Assembly: GCA_030407005.1 (NCBI GenBank)
Contig: JAUDYN010000006.1
Coordinates: 1,364,001 to 1,428,000, forward strand
Length of the DNA: 64,000 nucleotides
From: Desarmillaria ectypa
Taxonomy: Eukaryota; Basidiomycota; Agaricomycetes; Agaricales; Physalacriaceae
Direction of reading: 5' to 3'
Shown here: in pieces, positions 48,689 through 61,501 of the stretch
How positions within the stretch are numbered: the stretch's first letter is position 1
Layout of the letters: the number at the start of each line of letters is the position of its first letter
Notes under the pieces: generated by a model
Database searches by the model: none
Told to the model about the DNA's origin: nothing
Seen by the model: the letters and a program-made list of their open reading frames with translations, nothing else
Program-made: the position numbers and the translations under genes

Positions 48689-51600
48689 CGCGCCTAGTTC
48701 CTGGTCTGTATAGTAGTCTGCTGATGATAATACAGTGTTTTGTTAACGGATACAAAGACCGATAATCTGAAATAGACAAAGGTTGATCAATGTCGGAGAA
48801 TAGATTACCATGTCGGGCACACATCACCTCGTATTTATCTTGCGCGTATGTGGCTGGTCCAAGGATTCACGACTTGTCCTCAGTGAGAAAGAATAAGTCG
48901 ACCGTCCTACGACGCGTCTGCCTTCAAGTACGACACGGATAGAACAGACAGTCACGGCGAACTGGAGGACTGAAACAGAAAGGCCACATACTCCCATCCA
49001 ATCGTTGCTACATTTCATTCATACCTCTATAATGCTCCCATGAGATCGCCGCACCCCCATCTCATTCCCATGCACGGCAACGGAGCTCCCCGTTCCACCC
49101 CCCTGGGTTACAGGTGGCCTCCAGATGCACCAAGATTCGTTCGTCAAAAGAACCGTACCCTTCCCAGTTGCTCTTTCCGGCCATGTTTCGCAGACGGATC
49201 CGCAATGCTTCTTAAGCCGCAATTGGCAATACCTTTCACATTGTCATATGGTACTCCGACAAACTCCGTAGCCAAATATTTAAATTCCGACACATGCCGT
49301 TATCGGCATACCTCGCAATCCCCATTTGGCGCCTCACTATTTTCACATTCATCACAACCTTCTTCGAACGATCTTCAACTTCGTATAAGCATTGATCAGC
49401 TGCAGGGCGGTTGAACGCGCCTTTCCATGAGATTCACAACCCCATTTCTTTGTTAAACAATGAATAGAGGTTCAATCAATCAACATTTCATCCACTTGCC
49501 CAGATCTAACATACGGTCTTTTGTCACTCTTCGATGTAAATTCACTCTCGCAATGATCATTTTTTATGAAGTGCATCCGATAACGAGTCATCCAATTTGT
49601 CATTTACCGTTAAGGGGTCTCACACCCACCACCACCGACGCCACAAACATTCGGGCATCGGTGAACCCGCCACATTCTCGAACTTGAGTTCCGCTGCATT
49701 GATCGCCGGCCAAAGAATCGCTAGCATCGCCGTGGATATGTCGGGACTTCGTTCACCGTCCTAGACCGCTAGAAGTTTGAATCGGACCAGAATCCATGGC
49801 TTTACCAGCCCAACACCGAGCCGTATAGTTCTAAACATGTATCATTATAGACCGGATATAATATCGAAACCATCAAAACAAGGCCAAAAAGAATAGGAGG
49901 CGCGGAAGCCATCACCTGGGATATAGACCTTGAGAGACTGAATCAACAACTGAATTAGGCACCTAGACAGTGATGGTCGCAGCTGCAACCGAGGCACACG
50001 AAGTCGTCGAGGCAGAAGCATCCTAGGAACGCGCAGAGAGGGGAAAAGATGTTCGCCTTGTTGTTGTCAACGATGAGAAGTTAATGAACCCCTTTACAGG
50101 GAGTTTAAAGCAGTGGCAAGGCAAGGGGGTGAAAAGGTTATTGAGTTTACCACACGTAACAAAGTTTTCGCATCTGCTAGCCCAGCGGTTGTCTGAGGTC
50201 CAGGGTTTCATTTCGCCGGGAATGAGAAAAAAGCGAAGGCCAGCAGACGAATAACAGTGCTGAAAGCATGGGAGGTGTTTGTCATTTAACGATAGAGTTC
50301 TACGGGATCCAATGAATACATACCGGGACAGTTGGGTTTCAAGAAAGGTCCAGAAGGCTCCGAACCGTTCATAACCAAAAATTAAAGCACCACTGCCCAG
50401 TCAGTACAATACAACCGTTGCAACCGGTGATCAAGTCAAGCGTTCCCGATCGAGTGTAGGAAAGAAGGCTAAAAGAGTGTGGACGCGCGGCTCTGTTGTC
50501 GTTTAGTTGTACGCTGAATGAGCTGAATGTACCGGGATTTGGACATAAGATGGCACACGCAGAGGTGTACCGTCATTTCGTTCCCCGAAGATCAAGGAGA
50601 ACGACGATGAGACGTAGACACGATCAAGCCAAAGGCCGTATGAAGCATCGGGCGAAGAACGGGCGCCACTCTAAAGGAAGGCGCCAAATGGTCTTCCTAA
50701 GTTGATAGGCAGGTACGATACGCACCTAATCCTTCAGTCTTAATATAGAGAGGCATACCATTGGCCCTCGAGACCCGGCCTGTATATCGTCCTTGAAAGT
50801 CGTCTGGTCAGGCGAGGCTTCTTCCCACACGAAGAGCGTTGGCCACATGTTGCAGATAAAAATCAATTGTTTCAAACCATCAGCTGGCGCGTCATGGAGG
50901 ACATATACATCGATATGGTTAGAGCAGCAAGTAAATACCCCCAGCATCGGTAGAAGAGTGGAAGGTAACCCAGGAGCATGATTCACAGTCATTCGCGTAG
51001 CGGCCAGGAGAAACATTAGTAGAATAACATGTCTGAGCCTGTAGCCGCGAGCATGTTCAGAAGATATACAAATCAGGTCAAGGCCAATGAAAATTTGCAC
51101 TATATCCGCGAGCTAGACCGTGATGCCTAGAATTTTCCTTCGTCTCGGTCGAGAGTGAGATTAGTCTTTTGAGAATGCCGTAAAATAGACATCGGTATCG
51201 AGCGTTAAGGACAAGAACATAGAATGGACGTGAGCTGTCCAATACAGCTGTTGTATCAGAACAAGACCAAAAAAATCGGCGAGAATCCGTAATGTGGGTT
51301 TGGTATGAAGAATGCAAGGATTGTCGTAAAGGCAGATCTACCCGTAAAGATTGAGTTGAGTGTGAGTCTCGGAAACAGAATTCGAAATTGGAGGTTGAAC
51401 CATATCCCCACGTGGCCAAGACTTCTTTCTTTTCGATTTACTTATCACGAGTACTAATATGGACCGTGGGAGTACCTACATTTTGGCGAGTGCAGACAAG
51501 TACCTCACACAGAATGACTGGAGACTTTGGGTGCAGGCGGTACCTCCGGTAAATCCCAAAGAGCAGGACAGACAATACTGGCAAGGAAACAGAAAGATGA

Positions 51601-53353
51601 TAATGTACTCATTTTCACCCATTGAAAAACGACAAAAACATTCTTTATATGCATAAAAACAACATTTCCAAATTCCAGAACGATACGATATGAAAAGAAA
51701 GAGACACGATGCGACGAAACGGCAAGACGACGCCAAAAAAAGTTAGTGGGGAATAATGTCGGAGATTCTGCATAAGCCTGATTATTATGTCACTCTTTTC
51801 TAATATACTCTTATCGCAAGTTATAAAGTGTTAAGTGTAGGGCCCTAATATTTTGTCAGAATTATTTTCTGAATGTGCTCACTTATCTCCCGTAAAAAAA
51901 AATCTTGATAGGCCCCATGGTTTAGAATTTTGTTAATGTGGAGTATAATGTCACGTGTTACGTTTTCGACCTTATCCTCGAGGTCTTATATAAATGGGAG
52001 AGTCGACATTATAATAGCTACCCAACCACGCCACGTAGTCATAGATTGTACACATGGGCCCTAACGGGCCCCAGGTACTTTAAACAAGACGCGTTCATTC
52101 TTTTTTAAAAATATAATATATTCCAAAATGAGGCATTTGCACAACAATTTGACCATAACATTTGTATTTGTTTGGCCGCGCACTGGCTCGCTGCGTTCGC
52201 AATAGGCGCTTTCCTTCTCTTGCTCAATCTGACGACTTTCAGTTGGTGCTATAATGATTGAAGAACTTGGAAACTAAATAAACGCCATCAATGCTTTTAT
52301 CAGGAATCATCGGCCAGCAAATTTCCTGTGCCAATTTAACTAGAATGGGGGTGTATGGTTGAAAGATCCTCGCCTTGTAGTGACTGATCTTCGACTCTGT
52401 AGGTCGTCCACTATTCAGAATTCGCGTTGATGGTAGCATCCGGTCTGCTACCATGAGTTTCATTACTATGCTCTCACCTCCGAGCTGTGTACAGCGTTCT
52501 TACACAACGGTCATACCATCAGTGGATCAGTGGCTCCTTTTTATGGCATTAGCTATCGCTGCTTCGTGCAAGCAAATGTCTCCCGCACCGATGTTACTGA
52601 TTAGGGCAAAGAACAGTCCACCGGTTACTAAGTTCCCATCGCAGTCTTCCGCAAAAGATTTTTCCCGCATGGTTAAAATCTTAGTTTGTACCGAGGCCTG
52701 TTTCTCACCTCGCGTAATCGCAGATGCTGAAGTTTAAAAGACTCTATAGAGTTACACGAGATAAGCGGCGTTCTTGCCCCAACCAGGAACTGGCCTCCGT
52801 TACGATATACTCAGGACCGCCGGTCCGAGATACACGAGCCTTGTCCCCATATTCTGCCTTCTCCTTCTATAATTACTGCGAAACATACGTTCAAGATGAT
52901 GACAGCACGTGTGACAACTTTACCTGCGGAGGTTTTATCCTTGATCATCGGAGAGGTAAGCCGTGGCATGGCGGCAATGTCTTTCCCACATGCAGCGTAA
53001 CAGCTTTTCAATGCCAGTGAATGGGCGGATGTACAAGTTCCGAGACTGACGTGCCAACGTCTCAATGAACCCATTACCCATTCTATTTTCCGTCGTCCAT
53101 GTCAATCTCTGTGGATCCAAAATATTCAAAGCGTCATTCCAACTGGAGACCTTTTCCTTGCGGCGGACTGGAGTCACCCAGTTCGTGAAGAGTTTGAATA
53201 TCCTATTATTGGGACAGTTTGATAACATGGGTGTGACTTCTTTTGTTCACGTTGTGGATATGCGCAATTTCTGATCAACAATGTAGCTACAAGCACTTCG
53301 GGCTAGCTTGAAGGCGTCAAGGCATATCTGGTCTGCTATATGCTCTGTAGATA
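48689..53353. other. 4.7 kb gene-poor region
   Basis: No gene I can support. Open frames are short and random-looking. The part 51740-52140 is AT-rich and contains repeated GGGCCC hexamers, including GGGCCC TAAC GGGCCC at 52056-52071 and another near 51840. LRR-like fragments on the plus strand (53065-53274, e.g. VTQFVKSLNILLLGQF) may be upstream exons or relics of the LRR gene that follows. No transposon protein, terminal repeat or RNA gene was recognised. Confidence 0.4.
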
Positions 53354-54720
53354 GTGTTGACTGCGTATCGTATGTTTTCTTTCCTGCCCCTTTGCATCCA
53401 TGTATTTTTTTTCCGATGGCATCCTCTCTTAGATTACACCTCTGCCAGCACAACCCGAAGAAGTACTGGGGTTGTGCTTGACGCTTTAACATATCTCCCA
53501 AAGCTCACGAGTCTGACCCTTTCTGGAGACAATGTGACAGACTGGTGTGACATTAATTTTAACAGCTTCACAAATATCGTCGACTTTGCAATCGATGCTC
53601 CGGCTGGAGAACACCTAGTGCATCATCTCCACAGTTTCATGATTAACAATCCTCGTTTTCAACGTCTGTGCGCGATCTTTGAGCCCCCGTACCATCGTGT
53701 GGGATGGAGACTTGACGTAGCCTATATTTTCGACAAGGAGGGGCCATTTGATCTAGAGCATCTAAAGCCTGACAGCAGATGGAGAATATCCGACCCATAT
53801 TGCATAGCGCAGCCTACGTCTCTTACGCACATTTGCTTTTCTGATGATGATGGCGGGGGAGGTAGCTTCGCTATGCTAGTAAGCCCTCTGAAGAAGTTGG
53901 TGTTTCCTATGCCAGCTGCTAAACGGCGAAAAATGGGAAAGGGTGATCACATTTTGACTGCCCATCTTTCTTCATATTCGGACCTGGAAGAACTCACTGT
54001 TAGCGCTTTGGGAATGGCGAGTCAAACGGAGTTCTTCCGAGATGCTCTTCCTCGACAGGTTGACACACTAACAAAGGTCGTCTTGGACTATGACTTTATG
54101 GCTGTTTCCCAATTCCATAATTCTCAGCACTTGGAGGTGACTTTGCTATCCATCATTCTAACAGCTAGTGAAGTAGTGGTTTTGACGGCCGTGAGTTCCG
54201 TATTTTGCCTATTAGCTGTTATGGGCAAAATTTAGCTCTTTAGGTTGCGTGGTTAGACATAGCGGCTCGCTTGTACAATATTCGCAACTTTCATTTACGT
54301 GCTATAGACATGCCTGCAACGCTTCTGCCACAACGGCGAACCCACAATGAGCGTGGAAAATTTATCCAATTCTACAGTAACTTTGACCAGACTTATCCCC
54401 TTCATCGTGTCCACGTACACGCTTGGGAACGGATATCCATCACATATAACATCACCGGCACTCGCTTTATGCCATTGTACACTTTCATGCACACGGCGAA
54501 ATCGCACGAGCTTCCTTGTGAAACCGATGGCGGACGGGAAATTTTCAGGACCTGGGCTGCTGGAATGCCTTCCACGTTCATTCGTTATTGGTTCAACGCT
54601 TATCCAGTGGGATTGTCGTCTTTTACCTTGGACCTAACGTTTGGGCCTGTAACAGTGCTCGCGGTGAAGATCTTCCGTACCCTAGATGACGTGGAAAAGC
54701 TCACGATAACTTATCTGTGA
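53354..54720 (+). CDS. LRR/F-box-like protein, probably eroding
   Basis: Two exons joined by a clear 53 bp intron: up to 54190 and 54244..54720 (GTGAGT..TAG, phase 0). Leucine-rich text such as LTYLPKLTSLTLSG, LEELTVSALGMAS, VVLDYDFMAVSQF and DDVEKLTITYL matches the LRR half of agaricomycete F-box-type proteins. The 5' end is unclear. The hydrophobic MFSFLPLCIHVFFF at the start looks like translated intron (GTATGT..TTAG), yet the upstream exon (SLKASRHIWSAICSV) does not meet it in phase. LRR-like text continues at 55080-55343 (LQAGTEVLTVIIG) without a good splice. It may be a pseudogene. Confidence 0.5.
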
Positions 54721-56112
54721 GACGTACTGGATTGACTCCCTGGGAGCTTCCATGTCAGGCTGTCGGGACACACTTGGAGGAGCTACTTCAGTTCGTTGAA
54801 AATAACATCATCGTCATGATGTCTGCATTGTCAGAAGAATTCACACATGAACACAGGTCCTCGTAACCAAATTAGATGCATGCGAGATCGGGGTGGGGCC
54901 TACTATTGTTGTATACCACTTTCGTATTCACAACTTCCGAGAGAATATTTTGGTGTAAACTGTCTTTCACCTAGCTCCACACACCACGCGCCTTCCCTCG
55001 TCAATATCGACGGATCTATCAAGGTACAATCTCTTTATCATTTGGGAACATGTATAGACCGCGTAAGCGTATAAGCCTTTGCAACATGTGTCCAGAGGTT
55101 CTGCCCTTGAAAGAACCCCGAACCTTAGAGCGGCGGAGCTTGCAGGCAGGGACCGAAGTACTTACGGTCATTATAGGCCGGTCTTCGTCGTATTTGGATG
55201 AGTTCTACAATTTAATGAGTGAGAACTGCGGTCGTATTAGTCCATTGTGCGCACCCTTGTGGGTCAAAATGCCGCCCATGAACACGCACGTAGTAGTGTG
55301 CAATGAACTACTAATGAACTACGCCACACGACGTGACTTTTAAGCTTCTAATAAGTCATCGACATTATCAGAAGCAACAGGACGAATGGGACGAGAAATT
55401 ATGACCTCTGTCGCGTTGAATTTGGGGACTAGTTGATGACCTAGTGAGCTCATCCTCCACAATGTTGGGGTACTCCACTACGATTCTAACCAGACACGGA
55501 GGGAGTGTATCTGCTCATGCTTCGTTGGTTTGTTATCTGGCGTTGTCAATAGCCGTGACCCGAATAACCTCGATTTTATTTCATAGGCGGAGAGTCCTCA
55601 ACCGTCACTACTATGTTGCTTCGCTGATGTCGTGTGCCGTGAAATGCGTCGTCATTAATTCTTCCTGGGATTTCCACTGCGCATGCCCTCTACCTCATGG
55701 AGCACCTTCTTTCCTGCGATGCCAGTGATGAGATCGATGGGACTGAAGACAGAAGAGTACGTGAAAGATACTGAGCAGCAAGCTCCGAGACTAGTTGATG
55801 GCTCCCCCCATTAGCAGCCGCGGATGTCAGTGACTGTATGATAGAACCTCGCTCCAGTGACGTTACCGCTTGTTTCAATTGTTAAGAGAACTCTTTTTTG
55901 TGCTGACCTGTGCATATTTTGGTATTTGATGGCATTTAACATAACAAGGCGAATTGTCCACCACACTTCTGGAGGACCGAATCCCGGAGCTTGCAGCTTA
56001 CGTCTCTTAGTTTTGATCGGGCTACTGAAAGGAAGTCTTTGAGATCAGCTTTACACTGCTTCCAGGGCAACATTGAATAATTCAGTGTATGCATTTTGGG
56101 CTGTTCGGCGAC
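54721..56112. other. Intergenic with LRR relics
   Basis: The first 600 bp hold plus-strand fragments in different frames (THLEELLQFVENNI near 54775, LQAGTEVLTVIIG near 55155). They resemble the end of an LRR/F-box protein and may be the broken tail of the preceding gene. The remainder to 56112 shows nothing. Confidence 0.4.
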
Positions 56113-56974
56113 TCAAAGAACACCACGACTATTTCCCCTTTCAAAACATATGGATCCAGAGTCCGTTAAGCGATATTGAACTGCGCGGCTTCTGGGAATG
56201 GGTTTGACTGAGGCAGGTGGGAGCGCGTTTGGACCCAAGTGAAGCGCAACCTATAGATCGTGAGATGACCAACCCATCTGTAGAATCATGTTTACGTACC
56301 TCTCCACTGACAGCACCACTTCGACCACTGGCCAATGGCCTCACATCAACGTGGTAGGTTGCGAGCTGCAGCAAGTCACGGAACAACTGATCTGGCTTGT
56401 CATGAACCACCAGATGATGCCGGATAAGTAATTTTGTTTGATACTTTACAAAAGAAGGGATCAGGATGATTCATCTCGTCCGGAAGCTCAAATACATACC
56501 TTGATGCACTGAGCCCTTAAGGCGCGGCAAAATCGAAGGATCTCAAGGGCAGATACTCCAATCCATTCCAACGCTGAGACATCGTCGAGAATGATAAGTG
56601 AGTCAGGAGTGCATTCCTTCAGGACTTCGACAACGATGTTAAATATCGGCCTCAATCCAAATCCTTCTGGCTGAAAGGAAGAAACATCGACGAATGTAAG
56701 ACTGCCAGATTTCTTCTGCTGCTCTAAATTCACGTTCTACAAAAAGTTTGACTTGGAACTGAGGATTTGAATGTCAGATACATACGTGCTTCGATGATAT
56801 AGCCTGCCATCTCGCCCACCCTTCGGAAACAGACAGAATGATTCGTTTTGCCTCCTTGCGCTCTTTGACGTGAAAAATCAGCTTTTGGTGAAGAATAAAG
56901 TCTGCAGGTGAGGGCAGCTCATCCGTTATGAGCTGTATCATTCCCTGAGGCAGATCTAAAGGTGTAAAAGCCAT
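56113..56974 (-). CDS. ELP6: Elongator complex subunit 6
   Basis: Four exons on the minus strand: 56974..56786, 56736..56500, 56443..56300, 56250..56113; 235 aa, every exon a whole number of codons. The ATG at 56974 gives the family start MAFTPLDLPQGMIQLITDEL, then PSPADFILHQKLIFHV, IILSVSEGW, LTFVDVSSF, SLIILDDVSALEWIG, HHLVVHDKP, YHVDVRPLASGRSGAVSGE and the terminal RSRAVQYRLTDSGSICFERG. Elp6 is a RecA-like member of the Elp4-Elp5-Elp6 ring, which supports tRNA wobble-uridine modification. Length fits the family. Confidence 0.88.
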
Positions 56975-57124
56975 GTAGCCTGTCCAGTGTCCGGTCGGGT
57001 GTCGAGTTCTTCCTGAAGGCAATGGCACTGCCACCGGCAACTTCCGTTGCCCCTCTCTTCCTTTAGCAACTGCGATAATGCAAATGAGATGTTTCCTTTG
57101 GTCCTTGAAGCTTGAAAGACCGCC

Positions 57125-57514
57125 GTGAGCATTGTGGATATTCCTCTTCTAGGTCAGTTGCAGCATTTTCTCACTCTGGACGACGTTGACCGGGAAGACA
57201 GTTACACAATAGCCCAATATCCGACACACCACCGTTATCAAGTTCTCTTTCAAACATTCCTATCCTGCCTACAGTCCCAGAGCGAGTACATTTTGGCAAT
57301 ATACCAAGGTATACCCTACAATCCATTTCGCCCAAGACGGTGGCTCAAAGTTCGTAGTTATGGTATAACAAGCCGACCAGTTGAGCCCGTGGTGTACTCC
57401 TCTACAGTCTCGCCGACTTATATGCTTCTCCTTCCGCCACCTTTGGCGCCAGATACTCGCCCACGGTATCGCACGCCGTCAGCACCAACCGCTTTACGCC
57501 AAGTTCTTACATAA
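57125..57514 (+). CDS. Hypothetical protein, start unresolved
   Basis: An open frame of about 129 codons on the plus strand, divergent from ELP6. The text (LTLDDVDREDSYTIAQYPTHH, then YILAIYQGIPYNPFRPRRWL) has protein-like composition, with a Pro-rich C-terminus (LLLPPPLAPDTRP). No ATG starts this frame in place. A short upstream exon beginning near 57079 or 57027 would be needed and I could not splice one. No family recognised; it may be spurious. Confidence 0.3.
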   Translation: MSIVDIPLLGQLQHFLTLDDVDREDSYTIAQYPTHHRYQVLFQTFLSCLQSQSEYILAIYQGIPYNPFRPRRWLKVRSYGITSRPVEPVVYSSTVSPTYMLLLPPPLAPDTRPRYRTPSAPTALRQVLT

Positions 57515-58592
57515 CGACCATCCGAAAGGGAGCGTCAGAGAATGGTAAACTTGCAGGAGAATTGCAGTGAATTAGAGTTATTTTCGCGTCTCAAACTGTA
57601 TCACGAGCATTGATTGCAGTCCATGTGCCTCAGGATGGGTTTGACCAGTAAATTAAAGTCTCCAACTGTTTATAAAGTCAGCTTCATTCGTTGTAGTATG
57701 GAGTGGGTGACTAGTGTTATCAAGATGGCATGGGCCCGCTTCCTTCTTTTGTGTTACAAGGCAATGCTTTGATATTTCCAATCAACGGACACCCTGCAAT
57801 AACACTGTATTGGCTCATTATAATGCGTCCAATCAGCTGCTCTTTTTGGGTCCACCCCTCCATGTCATTTGTCGCCGGCATGTCCGTAGCCTATCGCAGT
57901 GAGGCAAAACATGGGCAACCATCAGATATGGCTCATCTCGATGCTAATTATTTCCCAGCAGCGTCGTAACAACTGTGGAAGGTGGGCTCCTCCCGCACAT
58001 GCGGGTACCCATAGTAATGAGACCTGATGGAACATTTCTCTAGTTAATCGTCGTTCATCTCCATGTTACTTTCTGTGCCTCATGCGGACGTTCACCACCT
58101 TGTGGCACGTGAATCAATCACACCAGACGTCGTTTATAACTACCGGAAGAGTATCTGGTATGGGACACACGAACTAGCTAAATCCATGTCTAGTGCCCAT
58201 CCGACGCGACCCCCCGAACGGCGTTGACCACAGTCTAACCACTCATTTCAAGTTAACGTCGGTACTGATGGTGTAGTATTATTCTGCGATTTGTGTACTT
58301 TCTAGGCCTGGAAACGGCAGCTTATCTGCCAAGGACGTTTCAACGATGCCAAGAACGACTCTCTGCTTGGCAGCACTCTGAAAGATAGGTACCTCGTCGT
58401 CATTTATCGTCAATATAAAACTACTGCTTACATTGCCCTCGCGAACCCCCTCACCTTTTGCTCTTTTTCATCTTTTTCGGCTGGTCCTCTTTCTTCTCCT
58501 TTTTTTCACCATTCTTTTGGATCCCTAGCTCTGCCATTGTTGTCCACCCCACTAGCTGGCCTCGTCCTTTCTTTTCAATCTTCAGTAACATC
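57515..58592. other. Intergenic, no supported gene
   Basis: About 1.1 kb upstream of the carbonic anhydrase gene. The last 130 bp are strongly pyrimidine-rich (cttttgctctttttcatc, ctttcttctccttttttt), as expected near a transcription start. No gene or repeat supported. Confidence 0.45.
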
Positions 58593-59787
58593 ATGCAGGG
58601 CATCGGGTTTCTCCTTTGGCTCATCGTAGCACCAGTTTTGGTTGTGAACGCACATTTCGGCCATTTACATAGACGGGATGCCGACGCGCCGGAGCTTGGT
58701 GTTTTGTTCCAGGGTAACCAGCAATTCAAGTCAAAGATGCAGACCGAGAATCCAACTCTTTTGGCCGACCTTACTGAGAATGGACAAGGTAATTTGGCGC
58801 GTATCTGATTAATCAATCAACGATTAAAACGTGTAATTGACAGAACCGGAGTTCATGTTCATTGGATGCTCGGATAGCCGTGTGAGCGAAGGTACCGTCT
58901 TCAACGCCAACCCAGGCACGCTTTTCACGGAGCGGAACATCGCGAATCAGTTCATGGCCGAGGATGTGAATGCGTACAGTGTCCACAAGTTGATGACATG
59001 TTTCGAGTCTAACAGTTTCGCAGGCAATCAGTTGTAGCTTATGCCGTCTCCGAGCTTCGTGTCCAACACATTATTGTGATGGGTCACTACGGGTGCGGCG
59101 GTGTCGCAGCAGCGATTGCTACCCCGCCAGAAGAACCACTTGACGCTGCGAATACTGCTGTGCAAAATTGGATCGCCCCCATCCGAGCACTGTATCAGAA
59201 TTCAACGAGGTCTGTCATATCCTCACTCATCGTGACGTTATCGGATTCTGAATCAATCCAATAGAGCGGAAATCGTTTCACTTCGAGAGAAGAACGCCGT
59301 CCTTAAAGTGATCGAAGAACCAGAGCCGGAAGAAGGTAGGCGTTGGCCCTCATTCTCCTCGACATCCCTCCGGATTTAACCTTTTGCCTCTGCAGCTGGT
59401 TTTCGTGCTCTCGTCGAGGAGAATATCAAAGTTAGTGTCCAGGCTATCGCAGCATCCACCGTCATCCAAGATGTACGTTGTCTCGCTATCTCGATTGGCT
59501 GTGTGCCTGACGGACTCATAAAGCACTTCGCCGCCCTTGCCAAAGGTGGCGGTATCAACGAAGGAGGAGAGACGGTTGTCCACGTCTTCATTCATGGATG
59601 GGTGTACGACATTGCCAACGGCGAAATACAGAATCTAGGCGTTAGTGTTGGTCCCCCAGGAGTCGAGATTCCTTCTGTTCCCTTCGCTACAGTTAGTAAC
59701 GAGGGTGTCCAGCCTTTGGAAAATACGTCGGAGGACCCATTACTTGTTTGTCAGAAATTGTGCAAGGCAAAAAGGAATTTCTTCTAG
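58593..59787 (+). CDS. Beta-carbonic anhydrase with signal peptide
   Basis: Six exons: 58593..58788, 58844..58978, 59032..59209, 59265..59335, 59396..59472, 59524..59787; 306 aa, all phases fit. The zinc and active-site motifs are present: FIGCSDSRVSEG (Cys ligand, Asp-Arg dyad) and VMGHYGCGGV (His and Cys ligands), plus NIANQF and FIHGWVYDIANGEI late in the protein. It interconverts CO2 and bicarbonate. The start MQGIGFLLWLIVAPVLVVNA is a signal peptide, and HRR followed by DADAPE looks like a Kex2-type processing site, so the enzyme is probably secreted. The donor GTGTCC of intron 2 is non-ideal but gives the family text at VAYAVSELRV. Confidence 0.87.
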
Positions 59788-61501
59788 TGAATGGTCTACA
59801 GTACCAGATAAAACGATGCTGTAGGCCGCTCATGTACCGTAGTCAGATGGCTACTCTCCAGTAGCCCTTTCTCATACATATAATAGTGTATGTCGAGGAT
59901 TTGCCTCATGTAATGAATGGTTAAAAGACCGGTCGATCTGCTGAGTATCAAGTTGCTCTTTGGTTCCCTTGTCTTCAGGAGGGTGCAAAGGGTGTCGGCC
60001 CGGCCTCAATTACTGTTTCCCCCTTAGGCAATCCCTTCGTTCAATCCGCCTGTTCTGGCAACAGTGGACTACACTTTATATAAATCTCCGATTTATATTG
60101 ACGATAAGGTTGACGTAGAGTTGTGGACAATCAAAGTCAACAATTTAATTTCCGGGTAAACCCGATTTTCTAGGTCATAGTTCGAACCTCCGAAGATGGA
60201 GAGGGAAGGTAATCAGATCCTCAGCGAGAGATCATGATAGAGAGGAGGTTTTGGGATCAATGGTAATGGCATTGAGAGATACCGAGTTCTCGGGAGCCTG
60301 TAAGGGGACAACCCAAGCCAACTACGGAAAAGTAGTAATAGAGTAGTTGAGAAAATAGTCTAGGAGGGAGGCGGGTGGGCGAAAATTCGTCGTCGCGTGA
60401 AGGAAACGGCTGCGAGCAGCGTGTGAGAGGGTAAAGAAAGGTGCTGTTCACGGCCAAGAAAGATATATATATACAGAGAGTGGACAAAGTGAAGAATGAA
60501 CAAAGAAATTCTGAGACAGGGCACGAGGATGCCGTCGTTTCGGCAATAACCCTGAACAACAACCTTGTAAGCAAAAATAAGTTTGGATTCAGAAAGCCAG
60601 AGGCCGAAAACGTCCAAAAACCACCCTTCCGAAGTTTTTCCTACGACATTTTTGCGGCGCCAAAAATTTGGACCAAAAAATCGGATTGTGTATACCCCTT
60701 TTGGCCTCTCCGGCATAGGTTAGGTCATTCAATGCAGCCTCAATCAAGCATCATTCTCGGCTGGAAACCGCGCGATGCTGATTCTGCTGCCTTTCCCCGT
60801 CAAATTTTCGGGTTTAAAGAGGTTTATATCACGCAGCTCTTGTATCCCCGCCTTACAGGCCGTAAGCGGGATACATGTCCTCTCTACCTACCACAGGTCG
60901 CAAGCGAAGTCGAAAGAAGATGGAGCATGAGTAGGTCAAGCTTGTACCAGTCTCCGACTGCCGTACTCACATGCTTTTCACCTCCTAGGTCGCAAGCGAA
61001 GGCGGAAGGCAACCGACTGTGAGCAGAAAAGGGGCTATCCTCTTTGTTGTTAGATGTAGTTGTGATCTACCATAGTTTGTACTGCCTTGGTCACTTAGTT
61101 TTCGCGCGGACATTGTATCTACTGGGTAGTTACACCATTTGTATACCCGACTCCCCGGGCCTAGTTTTGACTAAATTATGGGTGCCCTCATAACAGATCT
61201 CGAGACGATTAGTCACTGATCTATTGAATCTCCGAAGTGCTTATTTACTCGGCAAACATCTTCTGCTGAATTTTTATTTATTGAGTCCAGCCCTGTGCAC
61301 TTCATCATTCAAATGATGAGTGTCACACAGGTCACTGGATGACATGCAAAACATTTGATATGCTTCACTTTGGCCAAGGACTGCGCCTGTACCTTTCATT
61401 ATCTGCCACAGTAGAAAGCATGCATATCATAAGCATCACTTGCGAACATAGCATGGTACGTAGAGATGACACATATAGGACAAGTGCGCATTTTTATATG
61501 C
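59788..61501. other. Intergenic, no supported gene
   Basis: About 1.7 kb between the 3' ends of the carbonic anhydrase and eL8 genes. A direct repeat ggtcgcaagcgaag occurs near 60896 and 60989. A plus-strand open frame at 60441-61022 has no family resemblance. A GTTCGAA tRNA B-box-like string near 60181 lacks a matching arm. No gene called. Confidence 0.45.

Noticed and set aside
60160..60200. tRNA B-box-like GTTCGAA string
   Set aside because: The flanking bases do not pair into a T arm and no A box or acceptor stem is found.
60441..61022. 193-codon plus-strand frame with a short internal repeat
   Set aside because: No motif; the repeat (ggtcgcaagcgaag, two copies about 90 bp apart) is too small to define an element.
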